Source: Protea cynaroides
Lineage: Eukaryota > Streptophyta > Magnoliopsida > Proteales > Proteaceae
Assembly (NCBI GenBank): GCA_028583415.1
Contig: CM053266.1
Span: 98,012,377 to 98,076,376 of the forward strand
DNA length: 64,000 nucleotides
Direction: 5' to 3'
The notes beneath the pieces were generated by a model. That model saw nothing but the letters and a program-made list of their open reading frames with translations. It did no database searches and was not told the DNA's origin. Shown here piece after piece: positions 12,164 through 24,420 of this stretch (positions are counted from its first letter, which is position 1; each line of letters opens with the position of its first letter). Position numbers and translations under genes: made by a program.

Positions 12164-14615
12164 ATGGCTGGTAGCGGGGGAGATACCGATGTGGAGGTGG
12201 ATATTGAGATATTGGAGGAAGAGGATCAGGGGTCGTCTTCGTCCAGTGGTAGTTTTACCTCGTCCAGTAGCGGGTCTACTGCTAGCACATCATCGGAGGA
12301 AGTTTTTGCAAAGCGGGTATCCGAGGGTAGTGTCGAGATTGAATTAAGGACAGAAGAATCCATCGAATGAACTCGAGGCCCATCTCGAAAGAACACTAGG
12401 GCTGGTCCTTCCGCTGGTTTGTTTCGGCAGGAACAAGCGGTTGGGGTGTCGACTCATGAACTGGGTGCCGAGGTGATTTATGAGGCTCGCGAGGAGGCTG
12501 ATCCCCCTCCTGAATTTGATGCGAGGGAGGAAGTTTGCCTCCTTACAGCGACCGAATTATCTAGCTTTCAAGAACGTTATCAGATACCTGCTGATGTGGT
12601 GATCCGGATGTCTGACCCAGGTGATAGGGCCTGTTGGAACCATCGATCGGAACTTTGTGTGAATTTGGAGATGTTTAAGGCTGATTTTCGTGTGCCTATA
12701 CCGCGGCTAGTGGCCGATATCTTGAAATATTATAAGGTTGCGCCAATCCAACTAATGCCGAACTCGTGGAAGAACATGATGGCATTCATAGTGTACTTTA
12801 AGAAGTTGAGGCAGAGGCCAACCTTAAATATGTTCCGGGCCATGTTCACCTTCAACGACTATTGTAAATCGAGGTGGTACTACTTTGCGAAGAAGCCCGA
12901 CTTTGGTGACATCCTCGCGGATAAGCCTACGTCCATTAAACTTTGGAAGAACAAATTCTTCTATATCTGAGGCGAGACTATAGTGCTGGAAAATGTGTGG
13001 GTAAAACTAGATGCCGAATCTCTGAATACCGATGTGCCGCTTCAGCCATTTGAGTCTGATCTTCTGCGATGCGCCCGCCTGTCTGAGGGCACTCCCCTCC
13101 GTGTCTCTGATCCCTGGTTGATTCTGTTTTTGCACGTTGCAGTGATGTTGTCGAAGGAGTATCTGATGGAGCTACGTAGGAAGGAGGCTACGAAAGAACG
13201 AGAAGCCGAGAAGAAGAGGTCGAGGGTCAAGCATGACAAGCGTTTAGTGCAGGAGAGACGCAGTGTCGAGGGGGAGGCTACAAAGAAGACTTTGAAGTGA
13301 TCACATATGACATCCCCTGATTCTGCTCTGGCCAATGCAGTTCGTATCTATGCCATGCCCCTGACTCCTCGATATTGTGTTCTTGACTTTTCAGGAAAGG
13401 GGACCACTGTCACAACTTCTGAGGTGGTTCTTGCTCTTGCAGAAACTGTTGGGACAGGAGGGGAGAGGCATGCTACCCCTCAGCATTTGCAACAACAATT
13501 CACTCCGCCATCATCTAGGCCGAGGGAGTACTTGGGACAAGGAGGGGATATGAGCGAGTTTCGATGGATTCCTCTGATTGGCCCCTTACCTAGGAGAAAG
13601 ACTGGCGACGAGCAGGTCTTTCGGCCCGATTAGGCTCTGACCGATGACGACACGGCCATGGGTGATATACGCGTCGTCCGCGAATTGATGAAGGGGGCCA
13701 TTCTCTCTCGCTACTAGAAGTTGGTGCAGGACCTCCCCACTCCACCTATGATATATGGGGCAGATACCCTCGCAACATCGGTAAGTTGTTGTCTTTGTCC
13801 ACTCTCCCTTCCCCTTTTTCCCAGTGACCTCAATCTATATCTTTGATGTATAACGGTTGCCTTGTTTTCTTTTTTGTGTTGTAGCTTGGGTGTATATGAA
13901 AACCTTGAAGCAGCGTGCAGAAAAAATGGCGAAGGACCTGAGTGAGATGGATCAGAGGCTGCATCAGGCGGAGGAGCAAAGGGAGGAAGCCATGACTCAT
14001 CTTCGTTCCAAGGAACAGGAGGTCACATTTATGACCGCTGAGAACGTTCAACTTCGGGCCGAGGTGGAGGCGTTGCACGAGGAGAGGGCTAGCCAGCGGG
14101 AGGTAGAGAAGTTGAACAAGGAACGCAATGCCAAGCTGAAGTCTATCAGCGAGGTTTCTAGAAATCGGGCAACCAAGTATAAGGGGGCTTTTCTCAAGGC
14201 TCTATCGATTGCCGCTGGAGCCGTCTGATTATATCAGAAATCAGAGGCATTCAAGGAACTGGTGGGAAAAAACTCACTCTGCAATTTTACCCAAGGTGTC
14301 GAGACGTTGAAGGATTACGTGGATGAGAGGGTGTCGGGGGTGGATTATGCTGATGCCGAGTGCCTGAAGCCTGTCAAGGTGTCGACGGAGATAGTGGAAA
14401 AAGACGACCCAGAGATCTTTCGACAGCTGGCAGAGGTATTCAAGGGGGAGGATCCTCCACCTTCTCCTGATGATGCGGAGGAGTCTCCTTCCACACCACG
14501 GGTCGACGTTTCTTTCACCATCGACCTTCCTATAACCCCTGGTGGCTCTTTTCCCCAGGAAGCTGGTGCTTCCGATAGTGGTGAGATGGTTCACCAAGGA
14601 GACGGTAGCCAGTGA
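12164..14615 (+). pseudogene. Antisense accessory gene of the Tat element (PF04195-like), decayed
   Basis: This runs opposite to gag-pol. From ATG 12164 one frame continues to 13780, broken only by in-frame stops (12368, 12968, 13298, 13631, 13715) and by no frameshift. It starts with an acidic, serine-rich stretch. At 12419-12970 it carries a segment like the 'putative gypsy type transposon' domain known from antisense genes of Grande-type elements (FRVPIPRLVADILKYY, SRWYYFAKKP). A likely intron (GTAAGT at 13781, pyrimidine tract and TAG at 13884) leads to a second exon with a coiled-coil-like stretch (QRLHQAEEQREEA) and an acidic, proline-rich tail, with one stop at 14226. The strongest acceptor leaves the exons out of phase, so either another acceptor near 13910 was used or a base was lost. 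Function in the family is unknown. Confidence 0.8.
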
Positions 14616-15202
14616 TCTTGCTATGTAACTTTTTTTTTTTGCTTGGTGGTACAGTCGGGGCACCTCGGTGTTGATTTTTGTAAGGGGAGCCCCGTTTATA
14701 ACTTTGTAACCGCCACTTTGTTATTTGTCGAATATAATGATGTGATTGCCCTTTGTTGACTTCACATTGTCTGTGTGTGTATTCCCCTTTTTCTTTTCTT
14801 TTTTTGGTTAGAATCGTGTATTGTCCAAGGGGCTGATTTGGTTTGTGCGCACTCTCATGTGCATCCCGCTGACTGGGATATGGCTATGGCTACCCTCCTC
14901 GGCTAAGCGCATTTTGGATCTGAATGTGTTTGGTTGAATGGGTCGACCGGAGGTGCTTAAAACATGATCTATCCTCCTTGACCAAGGTGTTCGTGGGGCG
15001 AACCTGTTTGGCCGTATGGGTCACTTGTGAGCTCGATCTACTTCCTAGGCCAAGGTGTTCATGGTGGCACACAGGTCGTTATTTTTAACGAAGGCACACA
15101 AGTGAAAAGCAATTGTCATTAGCTGTGATCATGTACATTGCCGAAACTGAAAAACAGAAAAACTGAACTCGTGAAAATGTGTTTCATTCGACCATGGTGA
15201 AG
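14616..15202. other. Tat internal region between antisense gene and pol
   Basis: No coding sequence found. The two convergent genes meet here. A degenerate repeat (ccaaggtgttc(g/a)tgg near 14983 and 15051) is present, and T-rich runs at 14627 and 14788 could belong to the 3' ends of either transcript. Confidence 0.5.
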
Positions 15203-16340
15203 CTATTGGTAGAAACGGCAAAGATGCTCCGGGTTCCAGGCGCGTGGTAGCGCCTTGCCTTCCATATCCTCGAGGTGATAGGCCCCGCTCAGTAGTTTGT
15301 GCGTCACTTTGTATGGCCCTTCCCAGTTGGGGGTCAGCTTGCCTTGGTTGGTGGGGTTGAAAGCGAGTCTACTGCGGAGTACCAGATCACTGACTTGGAA
15401 TGCTCTCTAGCGGACACGCTTGTTGTAGTGCCGAGCGATCGCCTGCTGCTGAGAAGCAACTTTGATTTGTGCAAGGTCCTGAATTTCCTCTAGTAGATCA
15501 AGATTTGTCCGGAGGCCTTCTGTATTATCAATCGGATCAAAGTGCGTCACCCGATGGGAAGGGATGCAGACCTCCAGAGGGATCACTGCTTCCGTTCCTA
15601 ACGCCAGCATGAAGGGCAACTTGCCCGTTGCTACCTTAGGGGTGGTTCGATCTACCTAGAGGATGTGGGGTAGCTCATCCAGCCATCTCCCCTTATCTCC
15701 TTCCAAATGTTTCTTAATCCCTTGCACAAGGATTTTGTTGGTAGACTCAGTTTGTCCGCTTGTCTGGGGATGCTTCACTGCGTCGTGCCGATGGTCGATG
15801 TTAAGTTCCCAGCAGAATTTGGCGAATGCTTCGTTGGTGAATTATGCGTCGTTATGAGTGATCAAGATGCGCGGGACACCGTAGCGATAGACGACGGATT
15901 TCTTGAAGAACTCCCTGATCGTGCTCTTAGGAATGCTTGATATTGCCTCGGCCTCGGCCCATTTGGTGAAGTAATCTACGGCCACGATGACATATCTTCA
16001 CTGGTGTTGGGCTGGTGGGAAGGGTCCCATGATATCCATGCTCCAGGTTGCAAACGGGATCGGTGAGGAAATTGGCCGTAAAGGTGCCGCAGGTAGGTGT
16101 GGGACTGGGGCATAGAGCTGGCATTTTTCGTATTTTTTGACTTAGTCCAGGCACTCTTCTCTCATTTTAGGCCAGTAGTATCCTTGGCGAAGAATCTTTT
16201 GGGCCAAGGCATGACCTCCTAGGTGGGAGCCATAGATACCCTCGTGTACATCCTTGATTGCTAGGGCTGCCTCGGCTGGCCGCAGACACCTAAGCAATGG
16301 AAAGGTGAAGGCCTTCTTGTGCAGTGTACCCTGGTCCAAG
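15203..16340 (-). pseudogene. Tat integrase, degraded
   Basis: Minus-strand frames give the zinc-binding N-terminus (HEGIYGSHLGGHALAQKIL), the core (VAVDYFTKWAEAEA, SGQTESTNKIL) and the C-terminus (MLALGTEAVIPLEV, RSRLAFNPTNQGKLTPNWEG), ending FYQ then TAG at 15203-15205. The second catalytic aspartate appears as histidine (ILITHND, near 15865), and several stops and frame changes break the core. It cannot encode an active integrase. Confidence 0.88.
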
Positions 16341-16369
16341 ACATAGTGCCTTGATTTGGATAAGATTCA

Positions 16370-16990
16370 TCAGGCTTCTGTTTTCTCATCTGGCAAGGTT
16401 CCTCCCTCCAGATATGAGCAGAGGGGATCCATCCATGAAGGTTTTGCTTCGGTGACGTGGGTGATGTCTACGCTTGGGTCGACACTGGATTTTCCCAAGG
16501 TTTCTATGTAGACCGAATGACTCAGATCTGAAAAATCTAAAGTCACCAACTTGGAGAGCGCATCCGCCTGTGTGTTCTGCTCCCTTGAGATGTGATTCAG
16601 GGCAAAGTTGTCTAAAGATGATGTTAGCTCTCTGACCTTGGCAAGGTAAGCTACCATATTTGTCTTCCTTGCTTCGTATTCTCCATTAACATGCTTGACG
16701 ATGAGCTGTGAGTAGCTAGATGCAACGATCCTTTTGGCACATACGGCCTTGGCCAATCGCAGGCCGGCGATGAGTGCCTCATATTCTACCGCGTTGTTCA
16801 CGCACACTGGATTTGGAATCCCTCAGGGCTTGTTAAGATAAGGCCTGCTCCACATTCCCTCTTGTTGGAGGCTCCATCGACGAACATGATCCATGGGGGC
16901 AGAGGTGCCTCAGCCACGGTGTCCGTGTGTCCTTCAGAATCTGGTTCCTCTGATAGGGAAGACTCAATCAAAAAGTCTGCCAAGGCTTGT
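16370..16990 (-). pseudogene. Second (archaeal-type) RNase H of the Tat element
   Basis: Motifs are WIMFVDGASN, CGAGLILTSPEG, VEYEALIAGLRLAK, VNGEYEA and TQADALSKL. This extra RNase H between the usual RNase H and integrase marks the plant Tat group. The aspartate of the usual SDSQL motif is replaced (ASSYSQLI), so activity is doubtful. A break near 16800 splits it into two frames. Confidence 0.85.
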
Positions 16991-16999
16991 GCCTTGATG

Positions 17000-18330
17000 G
17001 TTGTCTGAGGCTTGTAAATGATGTCGAACTCCCCCAGCTCGATGGCCCAGTTAATGACTCGACCCCTACACCTCTGGCTTGGTGAGTATTTTCTTTAGGG
17101 GTTGATCCGTGAGAACAACTATGGAGTGTGCCTGAAAGTAAGGGCGGAGCTTCCTTACCGCCATGACGAGAGCAAGGGCGGCCTTCTCGATGAACTGATA
17201 TCAGGTTTCAGCATCCAACAGGACTTTGCTGACGTAGTATATCGGTTTTTGCATATTATTCACTTCTTTGATGAGAACGACACTGACTGCCCTTGAGGAT
17301 ACGGCTAGATATAGTTCGAGTATGTCCCCTATCTCAGGTTTCACGAGTAGGGGCAAAGACACCAGATATACTTTCAGTTCTTCGAACATCTTCCTATACT
17401 CCTTTGTCCATTCGAACTTCTTGTTTCCTTTCAAAGTTTGGAAAAATGGTAAGCACTTGTCGGCGGATCTGGACATGAAACGACTTAGTGCAGCTATTCT
17501 TCTTGTTAGCTCCTGGAAGTGTCTTCCTCTGGTTGGTGTTGGCATGTTGAGGATGGCTGAGATCTTGGCAGGATTGGCCTTTATCCCACGGCTAGATACC
17601 ATGAAGCCAAGGAATTTCCCGGATGTGACACTGAATGCGCACTTGGCAAGATTCAGCCGCAAGCGGTATTGCCATAGTATCCTGAATGCTTCTTTTAAAT
17701 CCTTCAGATGAGCGTCCATCGCCAAACTTTTGACCAGCATGTCATTGACGTAGACTTCGACATTTCGACCGATCTACTTCTCAAAAGATCTTACTCACCA
17801 ACCTTTGGTATGTCGCACCGGCGTTTTTTAATCCAAAAGGCATGACGTCGTAACAAAATAGACCGCAATTGGTAACAAATGCGGTTTTTTCGGCATCAGC
17901 CTTACGCATTCTGATTTGATTGTAGCCAGAGTAGGCATCCATGAAGCTGAGCTGTTCGTGCCCTGCTGTGGCGTTGATCAACTGGTCGATCCGTGGGAGA
18001 GGGAAGCTACCCTTGGGGCATGCTTTGTTTAAGTCTGAAAAATCGATGCAGATCCGCCACTTGTCTTTTTTTTGGGACCATCACGACATTGGAGATCCAC
18101 TCCGGGTAAGTGACCTCATGCACGAAGTTTGCCTTGAGCAACTTGTCTACCTCTTTATCAATGAGCTTTTGCCTGCCGGGGGTGAATGATCGTTTCTTCT
18201 GACGCACTGGTCGATGTTGGGGGTCGATGCCTAGGCCATGTTCCGTCACTTCCCTTGAAACACCTGGCATGTCTAAGGCCGTCCATGTGAAAACATCTGC
18301 ATTGTTATGCAAGAAGGTGATAAGTTCCAT
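17000..18330 (-). pseudogene. Tat reverse transcriptase and first RNase H, degraded
   Basis: Frames in order: LIDKEVDKLLKANFVHEV and VVMVPKK (18330-18060), then after a frameshift FMDAYSGYNQIRM and MPFGLKNAGATYQRL (17981-17781), then LNLAKCAFSVTSGKFLGF and the RNase H segment (17740-17000: LYLAVSSRAVSVVLI, KPIYYVSKVLLDAET, VLTDQPL). The catalytic YVDD is YVND (codon AAT near 17743), a G-to-A change on the coding strand that removes an essential aspartate. RT activity is therefore lost. Confidence 0.9.
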
Positions 18331-18576
18331 TTTCTACGGATCTTGGAGGGTGGAACCTATTTGCACAGTTTTCTCTGGGTTTGCTTGGTCCAAAGGGACA
18401 GTGAGAAGATCCTCGACAGGGGTGCCCCTTTCCTGGGCAGGGTCGTTCCTCAGATATTCAAACTGTATCGGGAAGGCCTGGGCTGGTTTGCGAAGCCCGC
18501 TCAACTCAGTCGAGTACACTTGCGGGCAACTAGTTGATCGGTCTTGCACTCTCCCGCACCCCTGGGTGTGAGAAAC

Positions 18577-19662
18577 TTAATTACCAAATGGTACGTCGAA
18601 GGGACACATCGCAATGTGCGCAGTCCTGGCCTGTCGCAAAGCATTATACAAAGAAGGTACGTCGACAACCAAGAAATTCATCATAATTCGCGACTCCTTA
18701 GGGTAAGAGCCGGCCCTGACAGGAAGCCGAATGGAGCCCTTGAAGATAACAAGATCCCTAGAGAAATTGATCAGAGGATAATCTATCGGTTCGAGACGAT
18801 CTTGAGGGATTTCCATGCGCTGAAAGGCTTGCCAATATATTATGTCTGCGAAGCTACTCATGTCCACCATGATCTTGTGGATGTCGCTATCATCAATGTG
18901 TAAAGTAATGACAATGGCGTCATCGTGAGGGACTTCTAACCCGCATAGGTCCTCATCGCTGAAGATTAAGAAATCTCTGGTTCTCGCCCTCTTACCTGGC
19001 CATTCGGTAGACTTTAAACTTCTTGCGTAGGCCTTCTGGGCCTTAGCGGATGTGTTGCCTGATGCGGGGCCGCCGGTAATAGTCATCGTCTTCCTCCCCT
19101 CTTGCTCGTGGTCAAATGCCGGATCTTCTTCTGAAGTCAGGGTGGCCACTGTGGCCAATACAGGTTGGTCGAACGGGAGCTGATTTTGAGTGACGGAACT
19201 GCGACCAATGTTGTCCTTTACCAGCGTCCCCGTGGGGGGAGTGTAGCCCTTCGGTATGACACGAATTTCATTGACAAGGTCGAAGGGGCAGTCTTCGAAC
19301 TGGTCAGGGGGATCTAATACTAGGTGTGGGCGAGGCGGCCTTATCTGATCTTGTCGACGGTGGGTAATCCTAGGATCGGTGCGCATGAGCTGTCGCCCTC
19401 TTGTGTCTAGTGTGTTTAGGGTTCTTCCGACCTCATGCTCCTGCTGGGGGACTGGATCGAGGGCGAGGGCAAATTGGGATCGGATGACATCGACCGCCCT
19501 CTGCACCAGGGTTGGTGCCCTTTCATGTCTCTCTTCATGCCATGGGGCCTCTTCCCTTCGTCGGTCCATGTGTCTTTTGTCATTTCTTTCCCCTCTTCTT
19601 TTATTGTCGAATGGTTCCCGTTGGGCATCCAGTCTATGCCCCATGACCGCCTCTCTTCCCAC
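18577..19662 (-). pseudogene. Tat gag end and protease
   Basis: A 361-codon frame. The first half is charged and arginine-rich. The second half is the Tat protease region (TGGPASGNTSAKAQKAYARS, FSDEDLCGLEVPHDDAIVI, RMEIPQDRLEPID, MNFLVVDVPSLYNAL). At the active site the family has an aspartate followed by a small residue and glycine; here it reads VDMSSFADII and the glycine is gone. The solo LTR at 19718 cuts it from the rest of gag. Confidence 0.82.
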
Positions 19663-19717
19663 CTGTTCGCGCTGTCGTTGCTCATGGAATCCTTCTCGAG
19701 GGGGTGGAGGGAGTGTC

Positions 19718-21890
19718 TGTCACACCCCAATTTTGGCTGAACCAGAAGTGTGAGTGAACCGTCACTGAACCAACGGTTCACACCAGGATCTCAATAAGAC
19801 CATGTCCACTCATACAAACCATTGCACATAACCACAATCAGAATATAATAAATACAGCGGAAGTCTTAAATAAAATAAACTGAGTAATCTATTGATAAAT
19901 TTAAATAAAATATCAAGTTATTCAAATTCCTAAAACTTAAATAAATATCTTTACATCACTGTATTTCCAACCGAAAATAAATAGAATAAATTAAAACCAA
20001 ATCCTAAAGGTACACACAGAAAGGGCACTCGCATGAAGCGTCATGCTCGTCCTCTCTTGCTTGCACGTCCAAAGCAGAGCCACGCCTCCATACACTGGAG
20101 CGTCTACGTAATCCTCCACCGTATAACCTACATCAATATCTAAAAACATGTATATATACAAGGGTGAGCTCACAACTTAGCTCAGTAAGACAATCAGACA
20201 ATGCAACAAACATATGCATGAGTAACATTTACATCATGGTCTGATTTTAAGTTTGTAATATGCTATAGAAAGGATTGGCGGCCACCGCACCTCTATACAC
20301 GAGTGTGTTCAGCCGCCCAATGGATCAAACACCACTGTCGTCCCACATGCACCCTATCATGGAATAGAGATAGAGCTAAGGCGTCTGAATCAAACACCGT
20401 AAATACCTCCCCTGATACTCTACCCATGCCAACACGTAAGCCCCTATTGGCGAGGGCTTGCAAACTGGACTCGCAACTAACCAATCCTACATGTCATCAT
20501 AGTAGGCCCTATCCCAGCGTAGCTCCCTACGGTATAGAGATAGAGCTAGAGTCTAGTGGCCAGGCTGGAGACCACAGTGCCACTCCTTCCCCCTGATACC
20601 CTACCCGCACCAAGCATGCTAAGACAAAACAATACTAAAAGGTGCTAGTGTGAGGAATGATCCCAGACTCCAGGCCCTTCCCATTCCACACACCAACGAA
20701 AACAATCACATGCCTAACAGTCACAACCTAGCATAGCAAGTATGTATGAACAATAATAATAACTGAAAGTAAAGGATGACATACGAGAATGCACAAACAT
20801 CAATCCACATAATCATAATTATTATCAACGGTTTACTGTATTTTAATTATTAGGGTTTAGGTTTGATTTCCTTACCTGACGCTTGTTTGATAGCTTGCTC
20901 TGCGTCGCAGGTCCAAACGTGCTATCACATGGTCCTACACAATGTTATGTTTAATTAGAATAGGTTTACGTTGGTCGGAAAACCAACAATGGCAAAACAC
21001 ATCTCACAGAGCTGACCGATCACAGTACCGATCGCAGCACTGTGGGGAAACCTGCGACCGGTATGGTCGATCGGTCCCCACAGACCAGTCCCCGGGATGT
21101 ACCGGTCGCAGTATCGGTCGCATGGGGTGCGACCAGTATGGTCGACCGGTATGTCTCCGAAAGACCATATGTTTGGTTTCTCGACTGTCGTCGATCATCC
21201 CCTATTGATCCTAGGGTTTCTCCTACACATTCTAGGTCTGAGCATTGAGTTAGAGTTGTTTTCAACTCCATTTAGGTCCTAGCCTCGATGATCTTCGACT
21301 TAGAACTTGAATCTAGGGTTTACCATTAATTTAGGGTTTGACGGCAAAATAGGGTTTAGATCAATACCTGCTTTGCATGGTATTGATCCAAGCAAACTAA
21401 CAATCCTAGAGTCATAATGTAAAAGAAGGTTTAAGCACTTACCGTCGACTTGCGGTAAGGTGTTCTTCGTCGAGCGGCAATGGTGGCTCTTCTTTCTCCT
21501 TCCTAGCTTCTCCTCCTTCTTCAATCTCTTTTTCCTTCTCTTTCTCCTCTCTAGGGTTGGAGAGGATCAATGAAAGAGGTTTTAAGAGGTTTAGAGGGGT
21601 TTATATAGGCTAGGTTTAGGTTTAGGAAGCCTCTTAGCATTAGGAAAGTCCTTCGGCTTGAAATTGGAAAGTGGGACCCGCAGAGATCCGTTTTCGGATC
21701 TTAGTGGTCTGCTGCGTAGACTATACCGATCGATCGGTTCCAAGACTGGTATGAATTACTTTATACTTATTTCGATCTGTTTCATACCTGTTTGTCATCT
21801 GCTTGTCTCGTTTGGCCCGGTGATGATTGGAAGACCTGCTACGATATGAATTCAAGGTTTAGATCGGGTTCATGGAGTGTGGGTCTTACA
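19718..21890 (-). mobile_element. Solo LTR of a Tekay-related family
   Basis: 2173 bp with the same termini as the Tekay LTRs (tgtcacacccc to gggtcttaca) and a similar layout, but different interior sequence, for example several g(a/g)tcgatcggt and accggt(c/a)g motifs. Flanks are GTGTC (19713-19717) and GTGCC (21891-21895), a 5 bp duplication with one change. No internal region remains, so it formed by recombination between the two LTRs. It interrupts the Tat gag region. Confidence 0.88.
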
Positions 21891-23260
21891 GTGCCCTTGT
21901 GTCCTCTCCGGCTACCGTAGGTACTCTGGACACATCGCGATCCACATATTGACCGTAGTATCCCCTCCTGATGAGGTCTTCGATTTTGGCCTGTAAATAT
22001 CGGCATTCGTCGATGGTATGCCCGATGTCATGGTGATACCGACAATACTTGTTCGGATTCTACCTCTGTGCCTCGGTCATGATTTTTGGTGGTTTCTGAA
22101 GGTATCCATCTTTCTCTATTAATGTGAACACTGCGCCCAGCGAGCGATTCAATGGTGTGTAGTCCTCAAATCTTCTCATCATTCCCCTGGCTCGCGCTTC
22201 TTCCCTCCTCGATTGCTTATGCTCGCCGTGTTGTATAGCTTCTTTTGTATTGTCTCCCTTTTTGTAGACTGGGGCATACACACCCTTATTGGCTTTGTAA
22301 ATCTCATTCGCGGTAGCAAACTTCTCGCAGCGGGCTAGGAGATCTTGGAGGTCGGCCGACTCTTTCTTAGCAATGGAGAATCCAAGCTTTTCGTCCGTGA
22401 CCGCCGCTCGAAGGGTGGCAAAATAGATAGGATCTTCTATGTCCTTAACTTAAAGTACCTCCAGATTGAATCTGGCGAGGAAGGATCGCAGGGACTCCCC
22501 TGGTTGTTGCTTCATATTCATTAGATGAGCGCTTGTCTTCTGCTGTACTCGGTTGCCCTGGAAGTGCATCTGGAACGTTCTGCTTAATGTCTGAAATCCA
22601 TCGATGGACCTTGGCGGTAGGTTATTAAACCACATCCGCACGGCACCCTTCAGGGTGAACAGAAATGCTCTGCACATGATCACATCTGGGTTGGCATGAA
22701 GCCTCATTGCCCCCACGAAATGGTTTAGATGCTCAATTGGGTCGGTAGACCCATCGTAGATGTCTATAGGAGGCATGCTGAAGCGCTTGGGTAGGGGCAC
22801 TCTCATGATGACATCGGTGAGGGGGTTGTCCACTGAGTAATCCTTCTCGGCTTCTACATAATGACCGTTTTCTCCATGATCTCTATCTTCTGTTGGAGCC
22901 TGACCAGCTGATCTTTAATTAGTGCGGCCGCCTCTGTGTGCATCTTGCCCCGACATCAGGCGGTGCATCCAGACCCCGTGGCGAAGCTTCGTCTTCAATG
23001 TCTTCGACCCGTCGGTCGACGTTTGGATGTGGCCCTAGCTGGTCCCGCATGGGTATCCGAGCTCGTTGTGACGTGGAGCCGGTGGCGCTGTCTTCCAATT
23101 GTGCTCGATGTTCCCTCGCTGCTGGTTCGGCCTGGGGCAGTCGCGGCCCGTCTCGCTGAGGGGGTTCTAGTGGAGGTCCCGTCATGGGAGCTGGCCGATG
23201 TGGAGAAATAATCCCAAAGGAGGGAACGACCCCTACTGGGGGCCGTGAGGTGGCATCCAT
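21891..23260 (-). pseudogene. Tat gag, degraded
   Basis: Frames at 23260-22919 (proline-rich N-terminus), 22833-22450 (capsid: SMPPIDIYDGSTDP, MWFNNLPPRSIDGF, QQPGESLRSFLARFN) and 22281-22060 (RRFEDYTPLNRS). After a stop near 22058 comes NPNKYCRYHHDIGHTIDEC, the zinc-knuckle-like motif of Tat gag. Stops and frame changes break it, and it resumes beyond the solo LTR. Confidence 0.88.
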
Positions 23261-23530
23261 TGGTGGGTGCTGGGCAGCCTGCAGGGCTCTTGTTACTTCT
23301 TACAGCTGGTGTACTATAGCGTCAAACTGCTCGTAGGTGACATATTCTGGTGGTGGGGACTCGGCCGCTGGCCTTTTTCCTTTCCTCTGGGCCGGTCTTT
23401 CCTCTTGGTGACCCCGCGCTGGGTGAACTATGTGGGTGGAGGTGCACCGTGTGGCTCCATATTCTTCGAGGACTCATGCCCAAAGATTTCTCTCAAACCT
23501 TACTCTTTCGACGTTGAGATCACCCTTTCG

Positions 23531-23551
23531 GCCCCACGGTGGGCGTCAAAC
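23531..23551 (-). promoter_or_regulatory. Tat primer binding region
   Basis: The minus strand reads TTTGACGCCCACCGTGGGGC right after the 5' LTR. It resembles the primer site region of Tat elements, with one changed base in the usual TGGCGCC start. I do not assign the tRNA. Confidence 0.6.
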
Positions 23552-24039
23552 TATTTCAGCCAAATTCCGTACTCAAGGTCCGTGTCTGTGGCGAGGCCTG
23601 CAAAACAAAGACAAGAGACAAAGGGGGGCGGGCTAATGGCCCAGGTCCGCTCTGCGGAAGTTAGGAATCCGTGAACAGTCAATGGGCCCGAGATCCGAGC
23701 CCACCTTTTATGTAGTGGGGTAAGGGAGAAATCCCAAGTCCTAAGTGTTAGAGCAAGAATCCCAAGGATGAGTAATTAATGTTTTTCATACCTGAATTCT
23801 CGGGATTTGATCTATTTATAGTGAACAATTCTTTTTCCTTAAATGCCGTTTTTCCCTTTGTAGCTTTCGATCCCTAAAACGTCCTTGACATAGCTTAGAA
23901 ATAACATTTTTTACCCTTAACTCATGTGATTGGGTTTATGAGAATGCCTTCTTATATCTATGCAAGGATGTCTATGTGGTTTGCTGATCGAGTCCTAAGT
24001 GTCGCGGTTTTATTGGTGACATGGCAGATTTCCCCAACA
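23552..24039 (-). repeat. Tat element 5' LTR
   Basis: 488 bp partner of 180-673. The minus strand starts TGTTGGGGAAATC at 24039. Its last two bases read TA where the partner has CA. GATGA follows at 24040-24044. Confidence 0.9.
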
Positions 24040-24104
24040 GATGATGGGTCCGTCAGATACAGGGTACATGGTAGCTACCAGCTTTGCATTTTCACATTAT
24101 CTCT

Positions 24105-24420
24105 GGGTTTTTTTTTTTTTTTTTTTTTTTTTTGGGTAAAACAGAATTTTATTGATATGAGTAAATGACAGAGTTCAAGAAGAAAAGAAGAAGAAGAAGA
24201 AAGATAGATCCTTTATTGATTCAAAGGATTATATATAGAAGACCTAATCTCACAATAAAAGGAAGAGGAAATAAAAGAAAATACAAAAGTTTCCTAATAT
24301 AAATAATAGCCCATAATAGCCACTATCCTAATATAAATAATAACCTATAATAGCCACTATCACCAATAACGGCATTCATGCCCCCTTCAAACTCATGATG
24401 AAGCAGGAGAAATCAACATG
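24105..24420 (-). mobile_element. Copia-like LTR remnant ending in poly(A)
   Basis: On the minus strand a short coding-like end (LLHHEFEGG) and a purine tract (gaagggggca) lead into sequence with a TATATATA box (near 24230), ATCAATAAAGG and TTCTTC runs. It ends with CAATAAAATT and a long A run (T run on the plus strand, about 24105-24134). These fit a copia 3' end and LTR. The poly(A) right after an AATAAA signal suggests a retroposed transcript. The lineage is not determined. Confidence 0.45.

Larger units (their letters stand above)
180..24039 (-). mobile_element. Tat-lineage Ty3/gypsy LTR retrotransposon, degraded, with nested insertions
   Basis: Two related LTRs (180-673 and 23552-24039) are flanked by a GATGA target duplication. 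On the minus strand the order is 5' LTR, gag, protease, RT, RNase H, a second RNase H, integrase, an antisense gene, a tandem-repeat 3' region and 3' LTR. The second RNase H, the antisense accessory gene and the repeat-rich 3' region are known traits of the plant Tat group. Two later elements interrupt it (2008-11595 and 19718-21890); without them it is about 12 kb. Nonsense changes, frameshifts and lost catalytic residues make it non-coding today. Its LTRs differ from each other far more than the Tekay LTRs do, so it is the older insertion. Confidence 0.93.

Noticed and set aside
21004..21282. Several overlapping 60-90 codon frames in the solo LTR
   Set aside because: They lie in an LTR region with repeated cgatcggt/accggtcg motifs on both strands and have no recognisable domain.
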